Shown in pieces: positions 1 to 13,979 of a DNA stretch of 64,000 nucleotides. The number at the start of each line of letters is the position of its first letter. Positions within the stretch are counted from its first letter, which is position 1. The stretch spans positions 94,866,431 through 94,930,430 of the forward strand of contig NC_092461.1 of the NCBI RefSeq assembly GCF_047495875.1, in the 5' to 3' direction. The DNA comes from Pithys albifrons albifrons. Its lineage: Eukaryota > Chordata > Aves > Passeriformes > Thamnophilidae. The notes below the pieces were generated by a model that searched no databases, had not been told where the DNA came from, and saw only the letters and a list, made by a program, of their open reading frames with translations. Both the position numbers and the translations under genes were made by a program.

Positions 1-455
1 CTGTCCCAGAACAGGGAGCTCAAATTCCTTTAGTTAATTAATCTTATTTAGACTCCTTTCCAAGGTAAAGAGCTGAAGGATATCAGAAGGCCTACAGAAT
101 GAAACATAAACATAGGTCAGAGTGACTCAAAAGCCAGAATTGGATGAGCTCCAAGAGATCTCTGTGTGCTTGAGGAAGAAGAGTTGATGAAGACAGAGGG
201 TCTTGATGACCCCAGACCCAATTCCAGGGGTTGGTCCAGGGGTGGGACTGGGGCTGAACTGAGAAATGTGTAAAGCAATGATTGGAGGGATCTTATTATA
301 AAAGCCATGGAAACAAGAACTGAGACACATGCATGTCATCCTGTATTCCTGTGGGCTGTAGGCCCTGTGTTATTAAAGGACCTTTACTTTTTATCTTACC
401 CTACACTAACGTGGCTCCAAGTCCTGTTTTTGGGGAGAAGAGTCATTTACGGCAT
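1..455 (+). mobile_element. Solo LTR of an endogenous retrovirus, family 1, copy 1 (may be cut by the window edge)
   Basis: The stretch aligns along most of its length with 15.70-16.12 kb. Shared landmarks are 'gaacagg', 'catatcagaag/gatatcagaag', 'gatgaagacagagggtc', a TATA-like box (TATTATAAAAG, 294-304) and a polyadenylation signal ATTAAA at 372-377. This order (promoter box, then polyA signal about 70 bp later) is that of an LTR U3-R-U5. No gag, pol or env remains follow, so I read it as a solo LTR. The two copies are clearly diverged, so this is an old family. Exact ends and a target-site duplication cannot be fixed because the left end may lie outside the window. Confidence 0.7.
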
Positions 456-2699
456 CATTTTACAACTCTTGCTTAGAATATAAGAATTTAATATCAAATT
501 ATTTGGATGCCAAAATTTAACTATGCTGATCTTAATGCTGCAAGTTCTCTAAATACTGATGTCATAACTAAGTACTGAAATAACTAAATAATCTTTAAAA
601 CTTGAAAATTCTAGCCTAATTTTCATCAAGACTGATTTAAATTGCCAGCTGGATCCAAGAAGATCCATTACTTTACAAGGCTATCTCTTTATGTCTGAGA
701 TTTAGGCACTTGGGTAGATTTTCTGAAGTAAAACTGATATTAATTTACATTAATGAAATAATCTAGCTGGGGAAAATATTAATTCGTCAAACAGAGCCTA
801 AGACCATTACTTAGTATTTACTTAGTCATGCATAAGGAAACTCACTTATCTACTGAGGTAGGCATGTGATTGGTGTAGGCTAATTAAATTCCAAACTGAA
901 GGACAATGAGTCCCTTTCTCCTTTAGGAAATGCTGGTGGAAGAAAGCTTCTCAATGGAAAAATATCCCTCTAGAAAAGATTTGATTTAATCTCTCCAGCA
1001 AAACACAAGAAACAGCGAAATCCATTGCTGACCAAATGGCAGATTTTTCCAAATTTGCTCTTCCAAGCTGAATTTAAATCCCCACATCCATGCATGGAGC
1101 ACTCAGCACTCCCAGTTTCATTATCCACCTATGTTATATCTTCTGACTGGCTTCAGATCTCCTGTCAGTTCATACCCAGTGAAAACCAGCTCTTCAGAAA
1201 GTTAATTCTCCTTGTAGTAATTTAGGCCAAGAGCCTTTGAGGAGATAAGAAAAAGGGCTATTCCTTTCGTCTTCAATGTCCTTGGTACCAGTAAACTCTT
1301 CAAGGTATTGTAATGATTTTAACTTTCTCTTCACCACTCCTGCTCTGAAAATCTAGGACCTCACAAGGAGCTCTTGCAGGAAGAAAAAAAGAAAGATATT
1401 TTTCTAAATGATACAGCCAAAATTGCACTATTCTTTTCAGATGTTTTTTAAAGACTCACAGGTTTTTCTGTTGCATTGCATATTAACTGTAGATGTACTG
1501 TTCTTAAAGACACACACAGATAATTTGCAACACTAAGGTTACAGACAAAATTTCATTATTAAACTACAAATTAAAAGCATTTTAGCCCTCTCTAGCCTAC
1601 GAGCAATGTGACCTTCAAGAATATAAGACTACAAGAAAAGTTCACTCCTTAGTATATGCACTTTCAATCACAATAAGCAGCCTGCACATGATAATACTCC
1701 AAGTTCTGACAAATGATTAAAAGACTGATTATTGCTCTTCCTCTTTCATCTTTTCTTACTGATTTGTTAATGGTAACTATTCAAATGCCTTTACATGTTT
1801 CATTGTCATCATTTTTAGCTTTTTCCTATTCCCTTTTCTGAATAAGACTGTCCTTATTGTCTAGTGATGATGATACATGTTCTGAGACTGAAAAGAGAGA
1901 GAACTGAGAGCTAAATAAATCAAGTCTCTTTTAACAGTGACTGCTACTGATATGAGCTGTGAATCACATATTTTACTTCAACACCTAGCACTGGATTTCA
2001 CCTCAGGCTCTCTTTAAGGTGATCATCTTGCAGTTTGAAGCAACCATGCAGTGGCCAGCAGAGCATACAGCCATTTCAATACCAGAATATAGTTTAAAAT
2101 TATCTTGCCTACATTTTGTCTTTTTATTAAAAACATCCCACAAGCTATATTACTGCTTCATTATTTGGCAAACCTAAATTATTTTATTGACTTTTCCTGG
2201 CAGCTGGCTACAAGAAAATTATTTGAAGCATCCTAGCTGGATATTAAGGATGGATGCTTTGATTTTACATCAGTTCAGGCAGGGAGCAATATAAGAATAA
2301 AATAAAAATTAAAAAAAATAATTAAAATGTTCCAAATTTGTAAAATAAATCTTTGTCCACTAATGTGTATTTAGTGACCAGTAGGTCTGAAATTCAAAAA
2401 CACATGTGAGAGTGCTCACCTGGTTCACCCATGGCAAACAGCCTAGATAACAATACTTCTTAAAATAGGAATAGGAGTGTAAATGGTATGGTTGAATTGA
2501 ACAAAAAGCCACCTGAGCAGGCATTTACCTAAACCTAATCATGTGAGAAGAATACAGCCACCAGACAGATCAAACAGTAACCTATGAATTACAAATAGAC
2601 TTCTGGAAGAAAGCTGAAGTAATCTTGAAAAAATGCATATGGAAATTATAACACAAGAAAGAGACTTTGGACTGATAAAAAGCAGCAGTGAGCCCTTGG
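456..2699. other. Unique AT-rich sequence, no gene seen
   Basis: There are only short chance open frames (for example 66 codons at 1025-1225) without recognisable motifs. I see no repeat family or RNA gene. Confidence 0.6.
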
Positions 2700-3105
2700 T
2701 TTGACAGTGATGGCAGCCATACTATCATAATCTCTGCTTAAGACTGATGGTACAGCCTCCCTGTGGTCACCAAGAGCAGCCTGCACACAGTTAAGGTAGT
2801 AAGGAGTCTGAGAGGAGACCTCATTGCTGTCTACTGATCTCTCTGGTGACCAGTGACAGAATTCAGGGGAATGGCATGAAGCTGTGCCAGAGGTTTGGGG
2901 AGGATAGTAGGAAAAGTTCTTTACTCAGAGTGTGGTTGGACATTGAATAGGCTCCCCAGGGAAGAGTCACACCAGATATTCAAAAAGCATTTGTACAATG
3001 CTCTCAGGCACATGGTGTGACTCTTGGGAAAGGTCCTTTGCAAGGCCAAGAGTGTGACTTTGATAATCCCTTGTGGGTCCCTTCCAACTCAGGGTATTTT
3101 TGATA
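2700..3105 (+). mobile_element. CR1 non-LTR retrotransposon, 5'-truncated 3' end
   Basis: This is the typical end of an avian CR1: remnants of the last part of the reverse transcriptase ORF ('gagaggagacctcattgctgtct' region, 2812-2834), then 'ggctccccaggga' and the family 3' end 'gggtcccttccaactcagg' at about 3075-3093. It lacks everything upstream, as most CR1 copies do, and its reading frame is broken. The terminal short direct repeat is degraded into AT-rich sequence (3100-3125). Confidence 0.85.
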
Positions 3106-6100
3106 TATAAATTATATATACACATATCTACATATGTAGAGAGTGTGGGATGCAGCAAGCAGGGAACCAACATGTTGGGGCATATGTGTTGGCACTTGTG
3201 AAGTGCTCTCTTTCCAGCATGTACATGACCAAGTGGTAGGAAGCAGCAGAAGTACACATAGAGTTGGAGCACCCCAATATCCCAGAGGAGGGCTGTGCAG
3301 TTGGGGAATCTGCTCTTTCTACACAGAAAAAGGGGATATGCTGGTAACACACAGGGCCTGGAGTCAGGCAGGGAACATGAGTTAAATTGTGTGCATTGTG
3401 AGTGATTAGAAAATATTGAGATTAATTATAATTAATCGTAGTGGTCATAAATATGCTCATAAGTCTTTAATTCTATATTAACATTTAGTTAGTATCTAGT
3501 ATCATGAATTATCTTTTGTGTTACTGATACCAGTCCTGCATGTACTTCACTTATTGCCAGTTAATCACATTTTATTAATAAATCAGTAAACTGCTTCAAT
3601 CCTAATTTAGTTTTCATTACACGAGCAGAACTGTTTTTCCACAAAACAGAGATGAACAGCCTAATTCTTTACATATTGGTAACTAATGAAATCTTTCTTC
3701 TATGGTTGTGAGGACAAGAATTTAAAATTAGGCACAGTTCAAATTAAGTTGGTTTTCATTATTTCTGCCCTTTGGTCAAGTGAAGAAAGGCCAGAAGAGA
3801 AAACAGAACTGATCAGAGATCTACAAAAACAAGACAGGGCTCCAAGAAAAAACTGAAAAAAGGACTATGTAAATGAAGGAAGAGAAGACTAATGGAGAAG
3901 ATGATAATATTTTCAAATATATAAGGGCAGATTTTAAGAAGCAGACTACATTGTATTGCTGGCATTGGGCATAAATAAGAGATTAAGCAAACTATGGGAA
4001 GTACTAGATCAGACATTGAAGAAAAAGCTCTTCAGTTTTCTTCTTCCCTTCTAAAATATAAAGCACTGGAATGAGTTAATGTGGAGTTTGTTGTTTCTCT
4101 GTCTTTGAAAGCCTGGAAGAACAGACCTCAGAGCAGGAGGATGATTTGGTATCCTTCTAATGACCTATCCTTCTCCATGATATTATGCTACTATATAATA
4201 ACAGATTTCATCATAAGACAAAGACTCTGAATGTGGGCCCATAGAAATACAAGGCTTACTGAATTGTAGTCATTGATTAAAACATTATGGCTTTTGCCTT
4301 CCTTCTTACCCTACTGAGCTTGTTGTTTTACTTTTCTGTAGGTTTCCATCCCCAAAACAGACTCAGCAGAACTGAATTTCTGCCTGTATCTCAACAGCCC
4401 AGACACACTGATGACAACAACACAAGCCCGCCTTCCTCAGAAATTTAATTAAAATCACTGTACTGTGAATAGCAATGGCTTAGGCAGTAGCAGATGTTTT
4501 ATTCTGCTGACTCTTCTCCGAGGGAGAGACATTTTGGGTGGACAACTTGGTGCAGTAAATTTTTACTGCTCATCTCCTGAGGTGAGCAAAACATCAGCCT
4601 AGCTTCATCAAGAATCCTGACACTACACTTTACACAGTTGTGAGCCTTGATCTTCTGTTTACTTAATCCAAGGTTCAGTTGTGAGATCAGTGAGCACTCT
4701 ATATAAACCATTTGGTGAATTTTCTTATGCCCTGTGAAGCAGGACTCATATCACTTCCTCTTCTGTGATCAGACTGTATACCATGCTCTAAATGAGGCAG
4801 GTACTAACAATGTTACCATGCACTCATCTTTGCAAAGAAGCAGATAATGTGAAACTTAATATGGCATATGTGACCTTAATATGGCATTTTTAAAGACCAA
4901 GTGCAAGACATCCTGTTTGAGCATTAGGAGAGAATAGATAATTTATATACTTATTTGCCACAGGGCTTTACAATTCACTTTTTTTTTTTTTCTGAGAGCA
5001 AGAAAGTTGAGGGATTCATAGTTTTTCTATTCTCACTCTAAAAAGTGATGTTCTTCACCAAAGAAAAGAAAAACATAATCTTCTTCATTGCCTCATGTCT
5101 CTTTATTTCTACCGCTTCACCTTGGAAATTTTTTATTCCACTTCCCAGCCTCCAACTATTATCTCAACCTTATCAGCTGATTTCAGTCTCCTTCTGTACT
5201 TGAGTCCAAGCTTTCTCTCCCTCTATGTGTTTTTGATATTGTGTTTTTCTGTCTTTCCCTCCTCAAGTTCCTGATCACCACCTTTACACTCCTGCAGCTT
5301 TCTTACCTCTGTCTGCTCTGTCCTTCCATCCAGTGACAAGATCTGCTGAGAATGATGCCAGTGATGGAACTTCACTTATTTCAATGCAGATGTTTAAAAC
5401 TAGAAAAGGCACAGGTCTGTTTCAATGGAAAGCTTTTTGTGTACAAGGTTTAAGCATACACAGATGAGGCACAAACTTAAAGAAACTTTATATTTAAAAG
5501 TTATATCACTAAATACACCTAAACTGTATTTTTAATATATATTTTTTTTTTCTGTCAGGGTAGATTTTTTTTTAATAACTACACGGTCATGCCTGATATG
5601 ACAACACTTCTCTAGCTCAGAACACTTGATCCTTAAAACATTTCAAAGAAAAGCACAGAATTTGCTGTTTAAATGAACATACAAAAATGTGAGAAATCAT
5701 TTCTTATAATGCTACTGCCTTGTTGTGCCTCTTTTCTATAGGATTGAAACATTGTATTGAATATTTACACCAAATTCACCCAACCCCTATTGAGGAAGGA
5801 AAATTGCCATGCAAGTGCTTACAAGTTTTTCAACTGAAAGTAAGTTTTAAAGAGAAATATTTAATAATTCTAACAGTATTTGTCCACCCTATGTGAAACA
5901 CCATTTATTGTGGGACCTTTTGTGTCCCTGATGTGAGACTATTTCTCTAAGCAGGGATACCAAGATGAAGCAGTAGCAGTTCATGACTCTCATTCTCCAA
6001 AATTAAGATGGGTAAAGGCAACTGCAGATTTTCCATGACATTATAGAGGATCTGAGTCATTTCAATAGGTCCATTCAATGTGCACTCATGCTATGTCTGC

Positions 6101-9100
6101 CAGTGACATTATCCCTCTGAGATCAGTAGTACTGGTGGCCATCAGTCACTAGTAATCCATTTTTCCCATCTCACTAGAGGTAGTTTGTATTTTATAGCTT
6201 TCTTCTGTCACCCACAATAAATTATTTCCTATCTAATACTGACTTAGGATTGTTGAATGTGTTCAGGTCTAATTTCATTAATGTGAGTCTCTTTCTGGCG
6301 TGCAGGAGGGAAGAGGTCTAATAATATTAGCTAAAGAACTTACATCTGGTTCTCTTTCCAAATGGTATCTGGCATCTGTGAAGACAAAACCAGCTGACAG
6401 CCACAATGTTAACCTTAACTATATTTTTTTCAAAATATATCCAAGGAGGAAATTTACATGGCAGAGTTATTGCCTTTTTTTGTATACAAAAGTAATAATC
6501 ATTTTGATCCCTGTTTGATTAGATTTAAAAAAAATCTAATTTTCAACTCTGCTTTTCACTGCACAGGAATCTTTTAACATTTACCATCACTTACTGAGAA
6601 TCAATTTAATGATAAGAGTACAAAAGTAAGTAAGGTCCTCAAGTTTTAATTCACAAAAGATTTCTTTGAGGAGGGTAAGATGGAAACAGAAGGTGAAAAA
6701 CTATCCAACACCCTTAGCACTAACATGCAAACTATAGATCCTTACAGCCTCCACTCAAATGTTGACTTACTGACAAATCTAATTGTGCTCCACAAACAAT
6801 TCAATTTACAGCATTGTCAGGTCTCTAAACCCAGATACCTATTACTTCTGCTACCTGTGGGTGAAGACCCCCTTAAGTCATCTGTAAAATGGAAGAAATT
6901 TAATTGTCTTAGACTAATTCTCAGTCTCTTGGTGAGATAGGCAGACCTAGCAACATTAAAATGTGTATCTCACAAGTATATCACAGACATGCTTCTTGAC
7001 ACTTCCTTACATAGCCTGATACTAAGTCACGGACAAGAAATTTCTAAAACAGGGTCAATGGATAGGATATGCTAGCTTTCATCTGATATTTGCCCTTTGA
7101 GAACCTTCTCTTTTTCCTTGGGGGTGTGTACACAGAGTGAAATGACTTTTGCAGTGCAGCACTTACAAGAGCTATTTCTTTTTGTAAAAGATTGCTGAAA
7201 GAAAAGTAGAGAGGCATCTAATTATATTTTAAACAGTCTGTACTTTATCCATGTGCACTTTCATTCTTCAAATATGAAAAAAAATCACCTTGAATATGTA
7301 CAGCTATTCAGGTATCCTCTATAATGGATTTTAAGTTTTATTATTAGTGAAGGTCGTACAAGAGTTTTGCTTTACCCAGTTGGCTTCTAAAATATTGAAG
7401 GTTAGAATTTTCCCATCTAAGAAGTTCAAGAACTGTACACCAGGACCAAAGAATACTCTAGTCTCATTAATTAATCAAGTCATGTCACAGCAGATCTTGT
7501 TAATCCATCCTCAGAGGAAACTCAAGTGATGTTTCAATTCTCTATGCAAGAATAGACAGAATAGTGAATAGTGATAGTGTTATACAATTACAGAAAGATG
7601 GGTAGCATTTGAAAACACCAGAAATTAAACTATCTCTTTTCCCCCAACAGCAGCTAATAGAATTTCTTAGATATTATCTTTGTAAATTAACCTCTTTGGA
7701 GGGCACTAGGATTATATTTTGATGCTAAATATTGTATAGTGTTAATAAATTTTGTTATATAAAGCCAGACACATTCTTTTAACATCTTTTTATTGTGGTC
7801 ACAACAGCAACATTTACAGGGTATGCAGTAATAGCTGTTACATTGCTGCCTTTTTTTTTTCGCTACTAACAGCATTTGCTCTTTAGTCTTAAAAAGAATC
7901 AAGTTGCTCAATCCACAAATCAGGCGTTTAAAGTCTACAATTTGCTGGTAATACCCTTCATTTAGTCATATTGAGTATCTGGCCTCTGTCTTGAAAGTTA
8001 ATGAACACCCTTCCCCTAATACCACCAGAAGTCTGAGCTCTACACAACAGGTAAATAGTCCCTTAGAGGTCAGAGGATTATTCTGATACTTCATGTTCAA
8101 GACATTTAAATAAAAAGCTGAATTTAGTTCAGTGTCTTATAAAACTGATGCTTGCATAGGGATTGCATATACTCCCTATAATAAAGGAAAGTAGGAACTC
8201 TCCACATTCAGCCTAATAGGATTTATGTAGGATACAGCTGATTCAAAAGTTCTTCAGCTGGATTAATGCACAGGAATTAGCTTTTCTTTTTCTAGCTAAG
8301 CTGGCTGTAACAAATGAGCAATAAAGCAATACATTTATTCAGATTTTAAGACCAGAATTTCAAATCGTTGTCCAGCTCACATCTCGAGGTCTCTGTCCAG
8401 ATGCAGATGTTCTTTCCCAACCTTGCCTGAGGCTCTTCTGATAGCTCTGACAATTATATGTGAAATTACCCTCAGACAGAAGAATGATGCATCTGCAGCA
8501 TGGGTCTGATCCAAAGAGCTGTGAAAGCAGTGGAAGAACTCCAAGTGGAGCAATCACTTGTGGATTCGATCCCTGAATTGTTAGTGATGAAGCACTGTAT
8601 TAAATGTCAACCCCAATTAAGCTATGGCAAAATTCCCACTCCATAGGTCAGGAGTGCAACTGTAAATTTTTTTCAGTTATCTATACTCCATAGATTCCAA
8701 TTACTTTCCAGATTAACGCATCTAGAAAAGTGAAGTTTATTTGCAAGATTAGCCATCTTTTTTTCCATTAGTACTAACACTTCTAACATTACCCTTGTAT
8801 AAATTGATTTCCTCTATCTATTTCATTCTGGTTACTTTTGTCTCTTCTTTAGGAACAACAGTCAACACAAATGTGTGCTTACACTTGTAATTATGTACTC
8901 TTTCCTTAAGTTTGTGTTCCTTTTTAAGTTTCACTACTGTCTGTGCAATGGAGTGTTTTATTCCTAATTTGAACTCCAGAGTTTTAAAACACAGACTTTT
9001 AATATAATGTAAATATTTATATCAGGAGCATGTGCATACTAGTTTAATTAGAGATCAGAAAAATACACCATAGGATTTATAAACAATGCCATTCCAGACG

Positions 9101-10149
9101 AAGGATCCTGTGGGCCAGGGCTTCAGACGATGCCCAAACATGGCTTTAGTGATTTCAGTGAGTTCACCATATGAGAATCTCTTTCTACCTACCCTTATAC
9201 AATTCTTTATGGGCTCTGTATGGAATTAAAAACACAGAGGAAGATAAAAAATAATAACTATTAAACTGAATACATATGAAAAGATTGTTATGCTTTTTGT
9301 TTAGTGAAGTAAGCTAAATTTACTACAGAAGTTCGTACTTCAGACTGATACTTAGCACACTATTTACACTTAACAGAAGCATCCTATTGGCTTCTGTTGT
9401 CAATAAATCTCTGTCACTACTAGTCAATTAGCTTACTTGGGAACTCCATTTTGTCATAATTATTTTTTTCATCCAGTTACCTTATTGCTATGTCTCCATT
9501 AACAGGTTCAGAAATGTAGAGTCCCTTCTCAGGTTCACTGACGGTCCAATCTTCCTGTGCCAGGTTATGATTCTTCCAGGCCCCACCAAGACCTCACCCT
9601 CAAGATTTCCCACAAAAACATTTAAAACTGGAGACTACAAAGATCTGTGCTGTAGCTGTGGCTGAAACACTTTACCACATGGTTAGACACAAGCAAACCA
9701 GGATAAGCTGTTGTCAGACTGAGGCATATCCTCCTTGTGACAACCCTTAACATATTAATATCATACACATATTTTGATCCTACAGGTAGGCATGCCCCCA
9801 CTCTCCAGCATCCACACTATCAATAGCAGTTCAGTAAACAGGCCTGGCAGTACTGCTTATCGTTTAATCAACAACTTTTCTGCATCAGTACATTCATACT
9901 AATAATTTTGCACTGCGCTTGCACGCCAGTTTCTAAAGACATCTTATGAACTTGTCCTCAGACTCAGATAGATTTCCTTCTGCTAAAGGCTGGAAGGAAG
10001 CTGGGAGAGATCTAGAAGTTCAACCTCACTTTACAGTTGAGGAGGCTATATGATTGATTTGTTTTTCATCCAACTCCCACTTATCCCACCCAAACCCTTT
10101 CCTTTCTCTTCATTTATTTCTCAGCACTCCATGGACACATATGAACTAC
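3106..10149. other. Unique AT-rich sequence, no gene seen
   Basis: Seven kilobases with no supported gene. It holds short homopolymer runs (poly-T near 4979-4991 and 5547-5570) and a small inverted repeat at 6519-6540 (arms ATTAGATTT / AAATCTAAT around four A). Open frames up to 86 codons (6680-6940, plus strand) show no motif or codon pattern that I recognise. Confidence 0.6.
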
Positions 10150-10720
10150 CCAGAGTAATGGTAACCGGCTGAGGGGAAAACGTCTCCCCAGAGAACACTC
10201 CACACTCAGCATGGGGGTGAACCCAAAAAACCCTTTATTAATGAAAGAACCAACTTATAGAGTTGATTAGGGGAGGTACACATAGCTGGGTGGAAATCCA
10301 AAGGGGATGTCTCTTGGTAAACATTAAACATCCAATACGAACAGAGTCCTGGAAAGAGGAAGGAAATCTGAGGGGAGGGCTTTGAAACTTGGAAACAACT
10401 GGTCGAAGGAAGGGTCAAAGTGGTTAACTGACAACTCCAATAGCCAATGGGGAAACACTCATTAAGTGACAGGAAAACTGACTAATACGGACTCAGGGAT
10501 TGGGGCAGGACAGGTGGAAGGGGCAGCTGTTTTTCCAGTGCCTGATGATTCTCTTAGGAGGGTTCGCCCAGGTTCGGACCCTCTGGTGGGTCCCAGAGCT
10601 GCTGCGTGGCAGCGTCCCTTGCCATGACAGCTGCATTGGCAACGTGCAGCAAGGGCTGTGTTCAGGAGATGGCCCCAACGCCTCAGTGGTGCAGCATTAG
10701 GGACAAACTGGAGGTGGAAC
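10150..10720 (-). mobile_element. Probable minus-strand LTR remnant
   Basis: This GC-richer island in AT-rich DNA reads, on the minus strand, as U3 followed by a TATA-like box (CTATAAG, about 10255-10262) and a polyA signal (AATAAAG, about 10234-10241). The remaining roughly 80 bp to the left would be U5. No second copy occurs in this window, no internal genes are visible and no target-site duplication could be fixed, so both ends are approximate. An unrelated GC-rich unique segment is the alternative. Confidence 0.45.
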
Positions 10721-13700
10721 ACACAGGAAGGGAATTAACATGGGGTGTGAAAAGCGTGGGATGGTACAGAACTATTTTGAATTCAAAACTGTACAGAGAA
10801 AATGCATTAACTTTAAACTTCAACAACAAGTCTCTCATGCATGTGGCTTGTAGAATTCAGGGTGCCTTTCAGTGCTCTCTTTCTCTGGAGTCCATTTCAC
10901 AATGTATTCCCACACCAGAGTGTTTTTGTTTAGAGATGAAAACTAAGAAAACTATGGATATGTGGAAACATTTGTAGTCTAGATCAAGTTATATACACTT
11001 ACCTTGTTTAAGAATTTTTCAATTGCTGTCTTCTATTCTGAAATTGTGAGGAATGGTCCAATCTTACTGGCCATAGGACAGCTTTATGCGGTCATTTGTC
11101 AGTAGCCACATACTGGAATGACCTCTGAAATTCTCTTAAGTACCACACTCCCATGGCATTTAATTGTACAGACACACAGCATAGGTTCATATAGGTTTAT
11201 GAAGTCAAGACTAAAAATGCATCCCTAATCAGTTAATGCTTTTAAGATAAGACCTGAATTTCCTTGTATGCATCAGTATTATGAAGATTGCAAAGTGACA
11301 ATTTAAAGCATGTTATAAATCATAAAATTTCAAGGCACCATAAAGTCCTTATAAGAAGCCCAAACATATCTGAATGATTTTCAATACATATTTTAAAAAG
11401 ACTTCTCATCCCTACAAATCGCAATATAGGATGGAAATTCATGAGGATCAGTGAACTACTTTCGGAACATTGGTAGTAATGAAATGAGAAATGTACAGAT
11501 AAAGTAGAAAAAAAGAAAATTAACAATAAAATCCCAAAATATTTGCTAACCAATCTTCATATAGTAGTATCAATCAGTAGTATGTAAAAAGAAACTTAAT
11601 GTTTCATAGAAGAGAGAAGAAATCATCAAAGAGATGGTAGCTCATCACAACTCTCTGCAGCTGGATTTACTTTTCTTCCCTTGCACACAGCTTTTATGTT
11701 TATGTACTGGTGCTAACTATAAACAACAAATCCAGGAAAACATTAAGAAGTTATTTCCACATCATTTACAATCTGCTGGTTTATTGATTTCCTTTACATC
11801 CTCTACATCTCACATTTCACTTGAACCATTTGTTTTAGATTTTAAAGGAAAAGCCTCCATGCAAATTCATTTTACAAAGGCTTTAACATGTCATTAGGCA
11901 GCCAATATTATATTATTTTCTTTGATCCTAATGTTTCTAAATCAGGGATATGGGGTCAGATCTTGATTGTCCTACTCACACAATCAGTTACAGTGATTTT
12001 AATGTCACTGTTAACATGAGTAAAGCTAGCAGGATCTGGTTCCTTACAGCTGTCAGCCTGCCTTTCCAAAGAAAATTCTTGTGTTTCTTCCACTTATAAA
12101 GGCAGAGTTTTTTAAAAACTTCAGTCACAATGTTTACTCAGGCCTTTCTTTCACTGAATCAGGCATTTTGAGGGAGTCATAAAGTTCTTAATATGTGTAT
12201 TTTCAGTGCTAGCAATTTAATCAGAGTATTCTAGAAAACCAGGAGGCATTTCTCTTGCCTGAGCAAGTTCATATCTCAGAGTTGTATGTTTATAATTCAG
12301 TTTTACTTTCCATGTGTCAAATTAGCCACTTCATCAACAGTTACACAGCAGAAGACCACTGTCAGGTATGCATGCCAGGAAATTGCACAGTGCTTTTCTT
12401 TTGGTGACCTGCCTTGCAGGCTTGCTGTGTTGAGTGTTGCATCTTTCCTTGTGCTGTGCAGTGAAGTACATACATACACACCACTTAATAGCTGCATGCA
12501 GAATTAACTAGTTTGAGTGAACCTGAAATAGAAGAGAGTAGTCACAGCCCCAAAACAGGAAAAAAAAGTTAATGGGATGAAGCACTGCCTTCCTGACATG
12601 TCTGTGGATCAGAATGTGTTATCCACTGCAGAAAATAGAGGCTCAGCTGTCTCTCCTGCTTTCCTGTCTTTGCCTGATATGGGAATAAAAGAAGAATGTC
12701 ATGATCCAAACTATATATGTGTGAAAAATTATTTGTTATGCTTCCAGTTTCTAACGCCAGGATGAAACAGCAGCTTCAGCTCTGGGCTCTGAAAACCTCA
12801 AACCCGTAAGTTTGCATCAAGTGGGAATATTGATCTCCCTGTGCTGAGAGGTGGAATTAGAACATTTTCTGACCAGCTTCCTCTTGTGAAATGTGATGAC
12901 CAGGTACATCCCCGGGCCCTAGGGCCAGGTTTTAAAAAGAAGCAAAATTAAAACCTCTTTTGCTTGATTTCAGTGTTAGCTGTCTTTTATACTTTACATG
13001 ATTGCAGCCAGCTTTCTCTGTGCTTGAAAGGAAATTTGATATTTTTGAAAATAAAAATGACATTATTTTAAAATGTTTTCTTGGCAAGTACAAATGGAAT
13101 AAAAATAACCCTGTAATAATATTAGAAGCATCATTGTGAAACAAATGTAACAAATACAAATGCATTTATGCAGTTCGTAATAAATACGAGACCAAAAGTA
13201 ATTACACTATATACATGGTGGAAGTTTCTAGAACAATATTTTTAGCATTTATCACCTACATTGATATTATAGTATGATTATTTCTACAGAGGTCAGTGTC
13301 ACTGAATATGTGCTTACATTCTTAAGAAACTCATGTATATTGCGCAACATGGCTTTTCAAAAGTACTTTTAAAATCCAGAGTAAAGGAGAAATGCCACAA
13401 GGAAAGAACCCCAGATGCCAGTACTCATTGCAGCAAGATTTTCTGAACTTAATTACCTAAAAGACAGTGCTGGTTTGCTGAAAGATGTGTAGTATTGAAG
13501 CACAGTTAATTAGCACAGAAAAGCTCAAGGGGTTTCACACCAATTTATATCACATGGGTAATGAGAAACATAGGAAGAAAAGACTTTCTGGGTCACTGTC
13601 TACATTCCTGTGTGATAACATAACAGACTATTAAATCATATAATCTCAATTTAAACTGCATGGGGTTCCTCCTTCCAATTTCTTGGTGAGTCACTGGCAT

Positions 13701-13979
13701 TTTCTCTTCAGATAAGATTTCCCAGGCATATTTGCACCCTTTCAATCTTCTGATGGGTCTCTACATTTACAGAGTAACTTTAGTCATGGCATGTTTATAT
13801 ATATTTGCTTTTAAGTCAGTGATGCCCTTTAAGCTTCAAAGGATTTTTCCTTTCTGGTGCTTTTCCCTTAGTGCACAGAAATAAATCATATCCACTCTCA
13901 GTGTTTTGTTTTCTATGACAAACAAGCAAAGTTCTTATAGAGTTGTCCAAAGGGATGGGCTTTCCATTCTCTTTTTATT
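10721..13979. other. Unique sequence, no gene seen
   Basis: I find no repeat family or RNA gene. Open frames such as 11634-11897 (87 codons, plus) have no recognisable domain. Confidence 0.55.
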